Source: Caballeronia sp.
GTDB taxonomy: Bacteria; Pseudomonadota; Gammaproteobacteria; Burkholderiales; Burkholderiaceae
NCBI RefSeq assembly: GCF_028292365.1
Contig: NZ_JAQGMM010000140.1
Coordinates: 1-32,797 of the forward strand
Direction of reading: 5' to 3'
DNA length: 32,797 nucleotides
How positions within the stretch are numbered: position 1 is the first letter of the stretch; each line of letters starts with the position of its first letter. Below the pieces are notes generated by a model. The model was not told where the DNA came from. It worked only from the letters and a program-made list of their open reading frames with translations, and searched no databases. Both the position numbers and the translations under genes were made by a program. This document shows positions 1-10,607 of this stretch, in pieces.

Positions 1-1
1 G

Positions 2-358
2 ATCCAGGAAGCCTACGCGAAGGCCAGGTGGGCGACGGCTGGTATCGACGTCGTGTCGTATCAGGCGCAGGACCAGGTTTACGCGGACCTCGCAGCCGGT
101 CGTCTGGATGCGGCGTTCCAGGATGCAGAAGCGGCGTCCAAGGGCTTTCTGAAGACACCGCAGGGTGCGGGCTTCGCGTTCGCCGGACCTGCTGTGGTCG
201 ATGAAAAGCTGCTCGGCGCGGGTGTGGGTTTTGGCGTGGCGAAGAATAACCACGTGCTGAAAGATGCCCTTGATAAGGCGCTGACGGATCTGAAGTCGGA
301 CGGCACTATCGACAAGCTCGGTTCGAAATACTTCGACGTGAAGGTGGTGGTGAAGTAA
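2..358 (+). CDS. Amino-acid ABC transporter substrate-binding protein, C-terminal part (5' end outside window)
   Basis: An open frame enters from the left edge and stops with TAA at 356-358, giving about 118 residues of the C-terminal lobe of a family 3 periplasmic solute-binding protein (HisJ/ArgT/LAO type). Features typical of this lobe are the segment around AGRLDAAFQDAEAA (the 'D-G-A-x-x-D' ligand region), a Phe/Gly-rich hinge strand GVGFGVAK, and the closing 'AL..L..DGTIDKL..KYF' helix pair. Proteins of this family deliver basic or polar amino acids to an inner-membrane ABC permease. The signal peptide and N-terminal lobe are not in the window, so substrate cannot be assigned. No permease or ATPase follows; the next gene is an MFS transporter 300 bases on, so partner genes, if any, lie upstream. 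Confidence 0.85.
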   Translation: MQEAYAKARWATAGIDVVSYQAQDQVYADLAAGRLDAAFQDAEAASKGFLKTPQGAGFAFAGPAVVDEKLLGAGVGFGVAKNNHVLKDALDKALTDLKSDGTIDKLGSKYFDVKVVVK

Positions 359-658
359 AAGCGTTTCGTTATCGGTCCTGCAGCGCGGGGCCGGCTCTAC
401 AAGCCAACGCCTGGCGCCAGCATGATGCCTCGCGTTTGCTTGCTGGTCTCTCGGTTACATCACCATTCATGCCACGGCCGTACGCTTTTTTGATCGCGTA
501 CGGCGCGCTGTATCATCACGGGCTAACACCAGGCTTCGAGTTCATGGCTTGATCGTCGAGCGAATTGGCGAGAGGCGCGCCGCCGCCTCACGAGCAGACG
601 CGGCTCGAAACCAGAGTGCATTGGCCGGTCACTGCCACTCGCCCGGAGCCCATCCTTC
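359..658. other. Intergenic region with a 9-bp perfect inverted repeat
   Basis: No coding sequence is evident between the binding-protein stop and the MFS start. The one clear structure is a hairpin with arms GCCGTACGC (477-485) and GCGTACGGC (496-504) around a 10-nt loop that itself contains six T residues. Because the T run is in the loop and not after the stem, it is not a classical intrinsic terminator; an operator is equally possible. Confidence 0.5.
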
Positions 659-1921
659 ATGACAAGCTACAAGCAAGAGCGCGCCGAACCGCTCGACGTG
701 CCGGCCCACGCCAGCGCGCCTTCCGCGGTTGGCGCGCACAGCCCTGTTCGAGCGTTGGTCGCAGCGGTTTCAGGCTACGCGATGGACGGCTTCGATCTGC
801 TCATCCTCGGCTTCATGCTGAACCTGATTTCCACGGACTTGGGCCTGACGAGTGCTCAAGCCGGATCGCTGGTTACGTGGACGCTCACTGGCGGGGTCGT
901 CGGTGGCATCGGTTTCGGCATATTGAGCGACTACCTCGGCCGCGTTCGCGTGCTGACCTACACCATCCTGCTGTTTGCGCTCTTCACTGGCCTCTGCGCG
1001 TTTGCAACCGGGTATGGCGATCTGCTCGTCTACCGGTTTATTGCAGGCATCGGGCTAGGCGGCGAGTTCGGTATCGGCATGGCGCTTGCCATCGAAGCAT
1101 GGCCGGCAGACCAACGCGGCCGCGTATCGTCGTATGTCGGCATGGGCTGGCAAGTGGGCGTCCTCGCGGCGGCCGTGGTCACGCCGCTGTTGCTGCCGCA
1201 TATCGGCTGGCGCGGTATGTTCGTGGTCGGCCTGTTTCCCGCAGTGGGGTCGTTCGTGATCCGCAAGGCTATCGGCGAATCCGAACTGTTCGTGCGTGCG
1301 AACGCAGCGAAGAAACGCGAGTTCCCAATCAAGACCCTGTTCCGCGACAAGACCACGACCAAACATAGCATTGGCGTCGTCATCCTTTGCTCAGTTCAGA
1401 ACTTCGGGTACTACGGCTTGATCGTATGGATGCCCGCTTACCTTTCGAAGATGTTCGGCTACACGCTCACCAAGTCGGCAATCTGGACCGGTGCATCGAT
1501 CCTCGGCATGCTCGCCGGCATCTGGATCTTCGGCCAGCTTGCGGACCGGATAGGTCGCAAGCCGACCTTCATCGGTTATCAGGTCGGCGCACTGGTCATG
1601 GTGTTCGTCTACTCGACGCTCAGCACCCCGAATGCGCTGCTGATCGGTGGCATTTTCATGGGCTTGTTCGTGAACGGGATGATGGGCGGTTACGGAGCAT
1701 TGATGGCCGAGCTCTATCCAACGCACGCTCGAAGCACCGCGCAGAACGTACTGTGGAGCATCGGGCGCGCGGTTGGCGGATTCGGTCCGCTCGTTATCGG
1801 GGCGCTTGCCACGCATTACTCGTTCGGCACGGCAATCGCCTTGCTGGCGTCGATCTATATTCTCGATCTGCTGGCAACACTCTTTCTGATTCCAGAGTTG
1901 CGCGGGGTCGCGCTGGAGTGA
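659..1921 (+). CDS. MFS transporter (metabolite/aromatic acid:H+ symporter-like)
   Basis: A 420-residue protein with twelve hydrophobic segments in two six-helix halves and a charged central loop near residues 200-245 ending in KKREFPIKTLF. The MFS signature loop occurs twice: GILSDYLGRVRVL after TM2 (about residue 87) and GQLADRIGRK after TM8 (about residue 292). The first helix carries DGFDLLILG (about 43-51), a pattern seen in the aromatic acid:H+ symporter and sialate/metabolite symporter groups, where the acidic residues are important for proton coupling. It should import a small organic acid or similar solute across the inner membrane; the substrate cannot be read from sequence. GGAG lies about 10 bases before the chosen ATG. 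A longer overlapping reading frame at 565-1368 is a shadow without family features. Confidence 0.85.
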   Translation: MTSYKQERAEPLDVPAHASAPSAVGAHSPVRALVAAVSGYAMDGFDLLILGFMLNLISTDLGLTSAQAGSLVTWTLTGGVVGGIGFGILSDYLGRVRVLTYTILLFALFTGLCAFATGYGDLLVYRFIAGIGLGGEFGIGMALAIEAWPADQRGRVSSYVGMGWQVGVLAAAVVTPLLLPHIGWRGMFVVGLFPAVGSFVIRKAIGESELFVRANAAKKREFPIKTLFRDKTTTKHSIGVVILCSVQNFGYYGLIVWMPAYLSKMFGYTLTKSAIWTGASILGMLAGIWIFGQLADRIGRKPTFIGYQVGALVMVFVYSTLSTPNALLIGGIFMGLFVNGMMGGYGALMAELYPTHARSTAQNVLWSIGRAVGGFGPLVIGALATHYSFGTAIALLASIYILDLLATLFLIPELRGVALE

Positions 1922-2023
1922 TTCGCAACGCTGGGGCAAACCCGAATGGCTCGTTGGCACCGCGGCGTATCTCTCGTCACCGGCGTTCAGTCATGTGAAG
2001 GGTGCCAACTGCATTTCAGTGTC

Positions 2024-2037
2024 CGCGAATATTCGCG
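2024..2037. promoter_or_regulatory. 14-bp perfect palindrome upstream of kbl
   Basis: CGCGAATATTCGCG is a perfect dyad 100 bases before the kbl start. A second, 10-bp palindrome CATACGTATG follows at 2097-2106. Either could be an operator for the kbl-tdh unit. The regulator is unknown and no -35/-10 pair is obvious. Confidence 0.35.
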
Positions 2038-2136
2038 CGAATGGCATTTTCCTTCATACTGGCAGCCGCAGCATCGAAACGGCGTTGCCGTGCGGTCATA
2101 CGTATGCGGTCGTCGTATTACTTTGGAGCATGATCC

Positions 2137-3336
2137 ATGCATGATTCTTATCTTGAGCATGTGCGCAGTACGCTCGATCAAATTCGCGCCGACGGTTTTT
2201 ACAAGTCCGAGCGCGTGATCGCGAGTCCGCAATCGGCCGACATTCGCCTGGCGGATGGCAGCGAAATGCTGAACTTCTGCGCGAACAATTACCTCGGTCT
2301 TGCCAACGACGCCCGCCTGATCGAAGCCGCCAAACAAGGCCTCGACCGCGACGGTTTCGGCATGGCGTCAGTGCGGTTTATTTGCGGTACGCAGACTGTT
2401 CACAAGGAACTCGAGCAAGCGCTTGCCACCTTCCTGCAAACCGACGACTGCATCCTGTACTCGAGTTGCTTCGATGCAAACGGCGGCCTGTTCGAAACCT
2501 TGCTGGACGAGTCCGACGCCATCATCAGCGACGAACTCAATCACGCGAGCATTATCGACGGGGTGCGTTTGTCGAAGGCCAAGCGCTACCGCTACAAGAA
2601 CAACGATCTCGCAGACCTCGAGACAAAGCTTCGCGAAGCCGATGCTGCGGGCGCGCGCTTCAAGCTGATCGCCACCGACGGCGTGTTTTCGATGGACGGC
2701 ATCATCGCGAATCTTGCCGGTATCTGTGACCTCGCCGATCGATACGGTGCGCTGGTGATGGTCGATGACTCGCACGCAGTCGGCTTTATCGGCGAGCACG
2801 GACGCGGCACGCCGGAGCATTGCGGCGTGCTGTCTCGCATCGACATCATCACCGGCACATTGGGCAAGGCGCTGGGCGGCGCGTCCGGTGGTTATGTGGC
2901 TGCACGCCGTGAGATTGTCGAGTTGCTGCGGCAGCGCTCGCGCCCCTATCTGTTCTCGAACACACTGACACCCAGCATTGCCGCCGCCACGCTCAAGGTG
3001 CTCGAACTGCTCGCGAGCGACGAAGGCGCCCGGTTGCGCGCCAGTGTGCGCGCCAACGGCGCCCGTTTCCGCGACGCCATGAGCAAGCTCGGTTTCACGC
3101 TCGTGCCCGGTGAACATCCGATCATCCCGGTGATGCTGGGCGACGCCCAGGTCGCGTCGCGCATGGCAGACGCGCTGCTGCATGAAGGCGTCTACGTCAT
3201 AGGGTTTTCGTTTCCCGTGGTGCCGAAAGGCCGTGCCCGTATCCGCACGCAGATGAGCGCCTCGCATACGCCGGCGCAGATCGATCGCGCGGTGGATGCG
3301 TTTGCGCGCGTCGGCCGTTCACTGGGCATCATCTGA
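2137..3336 (+). CDS. kbl: Glycine C-acetyltransferase (2-amino-3-ketobutyrate CoA ligase)
   Basis: This 399-residue PLP enzyme of the alpha-oxoamine synthase family cleaves 2-amino-3-oxobutyrate with CoA to glycine and acetyl-CoA, the second step of threonine degradation through threonine dehydrogenase. It matches E. coli Kbl nearly along its full length: [11 protein letters not shown] near residue 48, [13 protein letters not shown] near 77, [23 protein letters not shown] (the PLP-ring Asp/His), and the Schiff-base lysine at residue 244 in [14 protein letters not shown]. Length equals the usual 397-400 residues. GGAG at 2125-2128 supports the ATG at 2137. It lies 24 bases before tdh on the same strand, the standard kbl-tdh operon order, so the unstable ketoacid made by Tdh is handed directly to Kbl. 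Confidence 0.97.
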   Translation: MHDSYLEHVRSTLDQIRADGFYKSERVIASPQSADIRLADGSEMLNFCANNYLGLANDARLIEAAKQGLDRDGFGMASVRFICGTQTVHKELEQALATFLQTDDCILYSSCFDANGGLFETLLDESDAIISDELNHASIIDGVRLSKAKRYRYKNNDLADLETKLREADAAGARFKLIATDGVFSMDGIIANLAGICDLADRYGALVMVDDSHAVGFIGEHGRGTPEHCGVLSRIDIITGTLGKALGGASGGYVAARREIVELLRQRSRPYLFSNTLTPSIAAATLKVLELLASDEGARLRASVRANGARFRDAMSKLGFTLVPGEHPIIPVMLGDAQVASRMADALLHEGVYVIGFSFPVVPKGRARIRTQMSASHTPAQIDRAVDAFARVGRSLGII

Positions 3337-3360
3337 AACATCGGGACACATCGGACAATC

Positions 3361-4389
<1,029 letters not shown>

Positions 4390-4396
4390 GTTTGCC

Positions 4397-4428
4397 GGGC
4401 TGGAGTCATGTCTATCAGACTCCAGCCC
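4397..4428. terminator. Perfect 11-bp hairpin between convergent tdh and glutamate dehydrogenase genes
   Basis: GGGCTGGAGTC (4397-4407) and GACTCCAGCCC (4418-4428) form an uninterrupted 11-bp stem with a 10-nt loop, 7 bases after the tdh stop and 6 bases before the complement of the gdh stop. The location suggests a shared bidirectional terminator or mRNA 3'-end stabiliser, but neither strand has a T run after the stem, so termination would be Rho-assisted or weak. Confidence 0.55.
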
Positions 4429-4434
4429 ATGCAG

Positions 4435-7400
4435 CTACGCTCGCTCCAGCGTCGCTATCTCACGGACCACCACCAGCAGCATCGAAAGACTCGCGCCACT
4501 TGTCGCGCGCAATTCCGCCAGCAAACGCGCGTAACGTTGGACCGCGGCTTCTCTTCTGGACCGCCAGTTTTCAACGATTCCCTCGGGTGTATCGATATCG
4601 CGGGTTTGTTCGAGCGCACTGATTGTCAACGCACGCTTCAGTCGAGCCAGTTCTTCCAAAGCAGCCGCCCGCGCGAGCAAGTCCCAATGAGTGGATGCGG
4701 GCAACGCCATCGCTCGCTCGGCGATCCAGCTGTAGTTCAACAACGTGCCTATGGCGAAATAAACGCTCGCGACGGTCTCGAGGCTACGGTCGCAACTTGC
4801 CGCAACTTCAGCGCTATCCAGCACCGCAGTCGATAACTCGCCGCTCGCCACGAGCGCCGCTAGCGGACCCTCAACCCCCGCCTCCTCCAGCACGCGACGC
4901 CGTTCGGTCCATCCATCGAGTTCGTCGGCAGGCAGTAAATGCGGCAACTGCGGCGCAAGCCTCTGAGCAGCTTCACGACAGCGCGCGACACGCTCAGTCG
5001 CGAGACCAGCCTCCTCTTGCGTCGATACCTTCAAATGACGCAGGAACCAGAGCGTCGCGCCCTCCAGCAAATGCACGACATCGATGAACATTTTCGCCTG
5101 CACTTCGTCCGCTACACGATTGTCGAGCGCGTCAATATTGCGCCAGATCTCGTTCAGATCGAATACATCGCGCGCCATGATGCAGGCACGCACGATCTCG
5201 CTCGGACACGCATCGGTCTCCTCCATCAGCCGATGCACGAAAGTGCAGCCGACCCGGTTGATCAGCGCATTTGTCAGGTGCGTGGCGAGGATTTCGCGCC
5301 TGAGCGGATGGCGTTGCATCGGCTCGCTGTAACGCGCCTGCAGGGGCAGCGGAAAATAGTGAGGCAGCATGCCTGCGACAAGCACGTCCTCGGGAACATC
5401 GGAGGCGAGAAGTTCGTCGTAGAGCCACATCTTGCTGTAAGCCAGCAACACTGCGCGCTCGGGCGACGTGAGCCCAAGTTTTGCCGCCTGACGTTCGGCG
5501 ATGTCTTCATCCGATGGCAGGAACTCGATCTTGCGTTTCAACCGCCCTGCGCGCTCTAGCCAGCGCATCAGCCGCGCCTCACCGTCGAGCATCTCCGCCA
5601 CATAGCGGTTCGCAATCGATAACGCCTGCGTCTGCGCGTAGTTGTCGTTCAGAACGAGCAAGCCGACTTCGTCGGTCATCTCGGCAAGCAGCGCGTTACG
5701 CTGCTTTTCAGTCATCTCGCCGTCGGCAACGACCAAGCCCAGCAGGATCTTGATGTTTACTTCGTGGTCGGAGCAGTCCACGCCTGCGGAGTTGTCGATG
5801 GCATCCGTGTTGATGCGGCCGCCATGCTGTGCGTATTCGATCCGGCCGAGCTGCGTCACGCCAAGATTTCCCCCTTCGGCTACTACCTTACTGCGCAGTT
5901 CGGAGCCGTTGACGCGCACGGCGTCGTTAGTTTTGTCGCCGACCTGTGCAGGCGTCTCGCGCGTCGACTTGACGTACGTTCCCACGCCGCCGTTGTAGAG
6001 CAAATGCACATCGGCCAGCAAGATCGCGCGGATCAATTCGTTTGGTGCAAGCGTCGTGGCTGTCACGCCAAGCGCGGCCTGGACCTGCGGCGACAGCGCG
6101 ATCGTTTTCGCGGTGCGCGGGAACACACCGCCACCGGCCGAAATCAGCGTCGTGTCGTAGTCTGCCCAGCTCGATCGCGGCAGCGCGAACAGCCGCTCGC
6201 GTTCGTTGAAACTCGCGGTGGTATCGGGGTTCGGATCGAGGAAGATATGGCGATGATCGAACGCCGCGATCAGGCGGATATGATGCGAGAGCAGCATGCC
6301 GTTACCAAACACATCACCTGACATGTCACCAATACCGACCACGGAGAAATCGGTCGTCTGCGTATCCACGCCCATCTCGCGCGAATGGCGCTTGACCGAT
6401 TCCCACGCACCGCGCGCGGTGATCGCCATTCTCTTGTGGTCGTAGCCCACCGAACCGCCCGAAGCAAACGCGTCGTCGAGCCAGAAACCGTATTCGCGTG
6501 CGATGGCGTTCGCATAGTCGGAGAACGTGGCCGTGCCTTTGTCGGCGGCGACAACAAGGTAGGGATCGTCGGGATCATGGCGCACGGTGTCCGGCGGCGG
6601 CACAATAACGCCGGCCACGCGGTTGTCCGTCACGTCGAGCAGACCACGCAGGAACATCTGGTAGCACGCCACGCCTTCACGCGCGAACGCCTCGCGGTCC
6701 GTGACCGGCGGCGGGTTCTTCACCACAAAGCCGCCCTTCGATCCTACCGGCACGATCACGGTGTTTTTCACCATCTGCGCCTTCATGAGGCCGAGGACTT
6801 CAGTGCGAAAATCTTCTCGCCGATCCGACCATCGCAAGCCGCCTCGCGCCACCTTGCCGCCTCGCAAGTGCACACCTTCGACGCGCGGCGCATAGACCCA
6901 GATCTCGAACATCGGCTTGGGTTCAGGCAGACCCGGCACCATCGACGGATCAAGTTTGAATGACAAGTAAGCCCTGGACCTACCTTCGTCATCCTTACGA
7001 AAGTGATTGGTTCGTACGGTCGCGTTGATCACGCCCAGGAACTGCCTCAGGATGCGGTCTTCGTCGAGATTCGGGACGTTGTCGAGCGCGGCTTCTATGT
7101 CGGCCAGCACGTGTTGCGTACGGGTGTCGCGAAGTTCACGACTTTGTGGGTTATCGCCGGCCGTCCCGGGAAGCGCCGGATTGAAGCGCACCAAAAACAG
7201 TTCAAGCAACTTGCGCGCGATCATCGGGTTGCCGGTGAGCGCGCGTTCTATATAGGCGTCGCTGAATGTAGACCCTACTTGCCGCAGATACTTCGCGTAA
7301 GCACGCAGGATCGTCACGTCACGGGCGCCGAGTTGCGCACGCAACACCAGTCTGTTGAATCCATCGTTCTCGACTTCACCCGTCCAGACGCTCGCGAACG

Positions 7401-9312
7401 CGTTCTCGAACAACTCCTTGACGCGATCGATATCGAACTCCACGTCGTCGGCAAGCTCCAGGCCGAAGTCGTGTATCCACGCGTGCGGCGCGCCCAGCGG
7501 TTCGATCCGGTACGGCCGTTCTTCATCCACGCGTACGCCAAGGTGCTCCAGCATCGGCAGGCTATGCGACAGCGCAATCGGGTCACCCACCCGGTACACC
7601 TTGAAGCGAAACGCCCGGCGCCCGGCCTCAATCGGCCTGTAAAGGCTCATCGCGAGACCGCCCGCCCTCACTTGCGTTTGCTCGATCAATTCGATGTCGC
7701 GTACCGCCGTGCGAGCCGGATAATCCTCGCGATAACCCGCCGGGAACGAATCCGCGTATCGATTCAAAAGCCGGTTGCCCTGCTCCTCGCCGAAGCTGTC
7801 GATCAACGCATCCGCGAGATCGTCCTGCCAGCGGCGCGCGACCTGCACGATCCGCTGCTCGAGTTCGCGCGTATCGGCTTCGGGGATCGTGCCTTTATCC
7901 GAGCGCACCGTAATATAGATGCGCGCGAGCGGAGACTCTGACAACAGAGGCGTGAACTCGATGCTCTTGCCGTTGAACGCCTCCATGAGCACCTTCGCGA
8001 TGCGTTTGCGCAGGTCCGTGTTGAACTTGTCGCGCGGCACGAACACAAGGCATGAAACAAAGCGGTCGAACCGATCGCGTCGCACGAATAGCCGTGTGCG
8101 CTGATGCTCCTGCAAACGCAGCACGCCGAGTGCGATATCGAACAGGTCGTCTTCATCCGCTTCGAAGAGTTCTTCGCGCGGATATTGTTCGAGCACGGTC
8201 ACTAGCGATTTATGCAGATGCCCCTTCGCCAGAAAGCCGGCACGCCTGATGATGTTCGCGCATTTGCGCCGCACGATCGGAATTTCGGAGGTAGGGACCA
8301 GATACGCGGTAGAGGTGTACAAGCCAATAAACCGCCGCTCCCCGATCACCTTGCCATCCGCGCCAAGGCGCTTCACGCCAACGTAGTCCAGATAACCCGG
8401 CCTATGCACGGTCGCCCGCGAATTCGCCTTGGTGAGAAAGATCGGCGCGGAGCCATTGATGATGGCAGCAGCGGCAGGAGGCAATGGCGTGGTGTTATCG
8501 GCTGAAGGCGGGCGCAGGCTTTCGCGCAACAGTCCCGCACCGGAGCCCGGTACACCGCGTAGCGCAAAACCGCTATCTTGCGTAATGAGTTCGTAGTCGC
8601 GGTGTCCGAGGAAGGTGAAATGATCCGCCACCATCCACTCCAGGAACGCGCGTGCCTCCACACCGTCCGCATTGGTCTCGCGCGCTTTCATTTCACCTAT
8701 GGTTGCACGCGCGACCTCAACGATCTTCGGCCAGTCTTCCACCGATGCACGTACGTCGCCGAGCACACGCGCAATGTCGCTGCGCAGCTCATCGAGCTTT
8801 GCTGCTTCGCCGCAGCGGTCAACTTCAAAGTGGATAAACGATTCAAGGCGCGATTGCGGATCGCCACCGTCGACGTGACCCAGCGCAATACGCGTGATCG
8901 CCCCGCTTGCGTCGCGGGAGACCCGGAACACCGGATGAATTGCCGAATGCATCGCGAGACCAAGACGGTTGACCGCCATGGTGACGGAGTCGACGAGGAA
9001 CGGCATGTCGTCGTTGACGATCTCGACCACCGTGTGATCGGAATGCCAGCCGTGCTGTTCGAGGTTGGGGTTGTAGACCCGCAGGACTTCGCGGCCCGTC
9101 GTGAATTTCTGCGCCGTCTGCCAGTGCGCCATGGCCGCGCCGTAGAGATCGGCTATATCGCGGCTCTGGACGTCTTCGGGGTCCGCAAGCTCGTAGTAGT
9201 GGCTCAGGAGCGGTTCGACGACATTGAACGCGGGCTCTGGAAGCCGTCCCCGCGCAAAGTCGACTACATCGGTGAGAAGGTGCGCAACGCGTTCTTCGCT
9301 CTTGGTCAGCAT
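4435..9312 (-). CDS. gdhB: Large NAD-specific glutamate dehydrogenase (GDH-180 type)
   Basis: A protein of about 1625 residues in the size range of the Pseudomonas aeruginosa GdhB/Streptomyces GDH-180 class, which deaminates glutamate to 2-oxoglutarate and ammonia with NAD+. The N-terminal half holds the family-specific ACT-like regulatory modules. The catalytic core lies roughly at residues 700-1250, with GGLRWSDRREDFRTEV, the glutamate-binding lysine region VGSKGGFVVKNPP (about 845-870), VGIGDMSGDVFGNGM and the NAD-fold strand VVAEGGNLGVTQLGR. A C-terminal helical domain completes it. I chose the ATG at 9312 because GGGAG precedes it closely and the protein then begins LTKSEERVAHLL; the longer frame to 9408 would run into the xylH stop region. 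It lies 95 bases after xylH in the same direction but is probably transcribed separately. Its reaction links amino-acid catabolism to the TCA cycle. Confidence 0.95.
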   Translation of the reverse strand: MLTKSEERVAHLLTDVVDFARGRLPEPAFNVVEPLLSHYYELADPEDVQSRDIADLYGAAMAHWQTAQKFTTGREVLRVYNPNLEQHGWHSDHTVVEIVNDDMPFLVDSVTMAVNRLGLAMHSAIHPVFRVSRDASGAITRIALGHVDGGDPQSRLESFIHFEVDRCGEAAKLDELRSDIARVLGDVRASVEDWPKIVEVARATIGEMKARETNADGVEARAFLEWMVADHFTFLGHRDYELITQDSGFALRGVPGSGAGLLRESLRPPSADNTTPLPPAAAAIINGSAPIFLTKANSRATVHRPGYLDYVGVKRLGADGKVIGERRFIGLYTSTAYLVPTSEIPIVRRKCANIIRRAGFLAKGHLHKSLVTVLEQYPREELFEADEDDLFDIALGVLRLQEHQRTRLFVRRDRFDRFVSCLVFVPRDKFNTDLRKRIAKVLMEAFNGKSIEFTPLLSESPLARIYITVRSDKGTIPEADTRELEQRIVQVARRWQDDLADALIDSFGEEQGNRLLNRYADSFPAGYREDYPARTAVRDIELIEQTQVRAGGLAMSLYRPIEAGRRAFRFKVYRVGDPIALSHSLPMLEHLGVRVDEERPYRIEPLGAPHAWIHDFGLELADDVEFDIDRVKELFENAFASVWTGEVENDGFNRLVLRAQLGARDVTILRAYAKYLRQVGSTFSDAYIERALTGNPMIARKLLELFLVRFNPALPGTAGDNPQSRELRDTRTQHVLADIEAALDNVPNLDEDRILRQFLGVINATVRTNHFRKDDEGRSRAYLSFKLDPSMVPGLPEPKPMFEIWVYAPRVEGVHLRGGKVARGGLRWSDRREDFRTEVLGLMKAQMVKNTVIVPVGSKGGFVVKNPPPVTDREAFAREGVACYQMFLRGLLDVTDNRVAGVIVPPPDTVRHDPDDPYLVVAADKGTATFSDYANAIAREYGFWLDDAFASGGSVGYDHKRMAITARGAWESVKRHSREMGVDTQTTDFSVVGIGDMSGDVFGNGMLLSHHIRLIAAFDHRHIFLDPNPDTTASFNERERLFALPRSSWADYDTTLISAGGGVFPRTAKTIALSPQVQAALGVTATTLAPNELIRAILLADVHLLYNGGVGTYVKSTRETPAQVGDKTNDAVRVNGSELRSKVVAEGGNLGVTQLGRIEYAQHGGRINTDAIDNSAGVDCSDHEVNIKILLGLVVADGEMTEKQRNALLAEMTDEVGLLVLNDNYAQTQALSIANRYVAEMLDGEARLMRWLERAGRLKRKIEFLPSDEDIAERQAAKLGLTSPERAVLLAYSKMWLYDELLASDVPEDVLVAGMLPHYFPLPLQARYSEPMQRHPLRREILATHLTNALINRVGCTFVHRLMEETDACPSEIVRACIMARDVFDLNEIWRNIDALDNRVADEVQAKMFIDVVHLLEGATLWFLRHLKVSTQEEAGLATERVARCREAAQRLAPQLPHLLPADELDGWTERRRVLEEAGVEGPLAALVASGELSTAVLDSAEVAASCDRSLETVASVYFAIGTLLNYSWIAERAMALPASTHWDLLARAAALEELARLKRALTISALEQTRDIDTPEGIVENWRSRREAAVQRYARLLAELRATSGASLSMLLVVVREIATLERA

Positions 9313-9407
9313 GTCGTCTCCCGGATCTGGCGCGTTCGGTGCTCGAATTATGCGCCAAGTTTTGTGACACTTGAGCGCGAGAAGCACCGTCCGCGGAAAC
9401 CCTGACA

Positions 9408-10607
9408 CTAACGCTGATTAGAGCCCGACACGACATCGATCCACACCGCGAGGACGAGAATGCCGCCCTTCACGATCATCTGCCAATACGAATCCACATC
9501 CAGCATGGACATGCCATTGTCCAGGCTTGCCATGACCAGCGCCCCGATCAATGCGCCGTAGACGGTCCCCGAACCACCGCGCATGGAAGTCCCGCCAATA
9601 AAGCACGCGGCAATGGCGTCGAGCTCGCCCATCGTTCCCGCCGATGGCGACCCGGCCGCCAGCCGCGCCGTGTTGACGAGTCCGGCAAGCGCGCACATCA
9701 GGCCCATCAACGCGAAGATCATCAGCTTCACGCGGTTCGTATTCACGCCCGACAAACGCGTTGCTTCGAGGTTTGAACCGACTGCATAAATGCGCCGGCC
9801 GAACACGGTCTGCGTGGCGATATAGGTGAAAATACCGAGCAACGCGAGCAGCAGCAACACGGGTACGGGAATACCGCCGTACCGGTTCAGCGTGGTCACG
9901 AACGCGACCAGCACGAGCCCCGCCGCCACAATCTTCACGCCGTCCTGCCACAGCGGCACGACCGGGAGCTTGTAACGCAGACGGTTCTGACGCTGGCGCA
10001 CGGTCAGCGTAACGAGCAACGCGAACAGCACGACAGCAAGCGCATTGCCCGCCATGCCCGGCAAATATCCCTGGCCGATGAACACCAGGTTGCTGGACAC
10101 CGGCGCGATCGTCGAACCACCAGTCACACCGAGCAGCACACCCCGATACGCCAGCATGCCGCCAAGCCCGACGATGAACGACGGCACCCGCAGATAAGTC
10201 GACCACCAGCCATTGAACATGCCGATTGCAATGCCGAGCAGCATGACCGCCGGCACGGTGAACTGGATCGGCCAGTGATGCGAGACATCGAGAATGGCGG
10301 CCACGCCGCCGAGCAAACCAAGCAACGAGCCGACCGAGAGATCGATCTCTCCCGAGATGATCACGAACACCATGCCGCATGCGAGCATGCCGGTGATCGA
10401 CATTTGCCGTAGCAGGTTCGACAGATTGCGTGGCGTGACAAACGCACCATCGGTGAGGAAGGAAAAGAAGATCCAGATGACACTTACCGCGAGCAGCAAC
10501 GCGAGCAACTTGTATCGCGTGAAAAGCTGCTTGAAGCGCTGCCCGGATGTGTTGCTCGAGCTGCCAGTGGCGCTGCGTTTAGGCGACGAGGTGACGTCAG
10601 GAGTCAT
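9408..10607 (-). CDS. xylH: D-xylose ABC transporter permease XylH
   Basis: A 399-residue, very hydrophobic inner-membrane permease of the BPD-transp-2 (ribose/xylose RbsC-like) family. About ten membrane segments are visible. Family marks include [13 protein letters not shown] after the second/third helix, the conserved loop [19 protein letters not shown] and [25 protein letters not shown], the cytoplasmic loop that contacts the ATPase. Between the halves is a soluble stretch ([12 protein letters not shown]) typical of XylH, which is longer than RbsC. Its ATG overlaps the xylG stop as ATGA, implying translational coupling. It forms the membrane channel of XylFGH, importing D-xylose. Confidence 0.93.
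   Translation of the reverse strand: MTPDVTSSPKRSATGSSSNTSGQRFKQLFTRYKLLALLLAVSVIWIFFSFLTDGAFVTPRNLSNLLRQMSITGMLACGMVFVIISGEIDLSVGSLLGLLGGVAAILDVSHHWPIQFTVPAVMLLGIAIGMFNGWWSTYLRVPSFIVGLGGMLAYRGVLLGVTGGSTIAPVSSNLVFIGQGYLPGMAGNALAVVLFALLVTLTVRQRQNRLRYKLPVVPLWQDGVKIVAAGLVLVAFVTTLNRYGGIPVPVLLLLALLGIFTYIATQTVFGRRIYAVGSNLEATRLSGVNTNRVKLMIFALMGLMCALAGLVNTARLAAGSPSAGTMGELDAIAACFIGGTSMRGGSGTVYGALIGALVMASLDNGMSMLDVDSYWQMIVKGGILVLAVWIDVVSGSNQR

Noticed and set aside
565-1368. 267-codon plus-strand frame overlapping the MFS gene
   Set aside because: Arg-rich translation without motifs, in another frame of a clear transporter gene.
2368-3267. 299-codon minus-strand frame
   Set aside because: Antisense shadow of kbl in high-GC DNA.
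9313-9408. 32-codon N-terminal extension of the glutamate dehydrogenase
   Set aside because: No ribosome site at 9408, overlap with the xylH stop region, and GGGAG immediately before the ATG at 9312.
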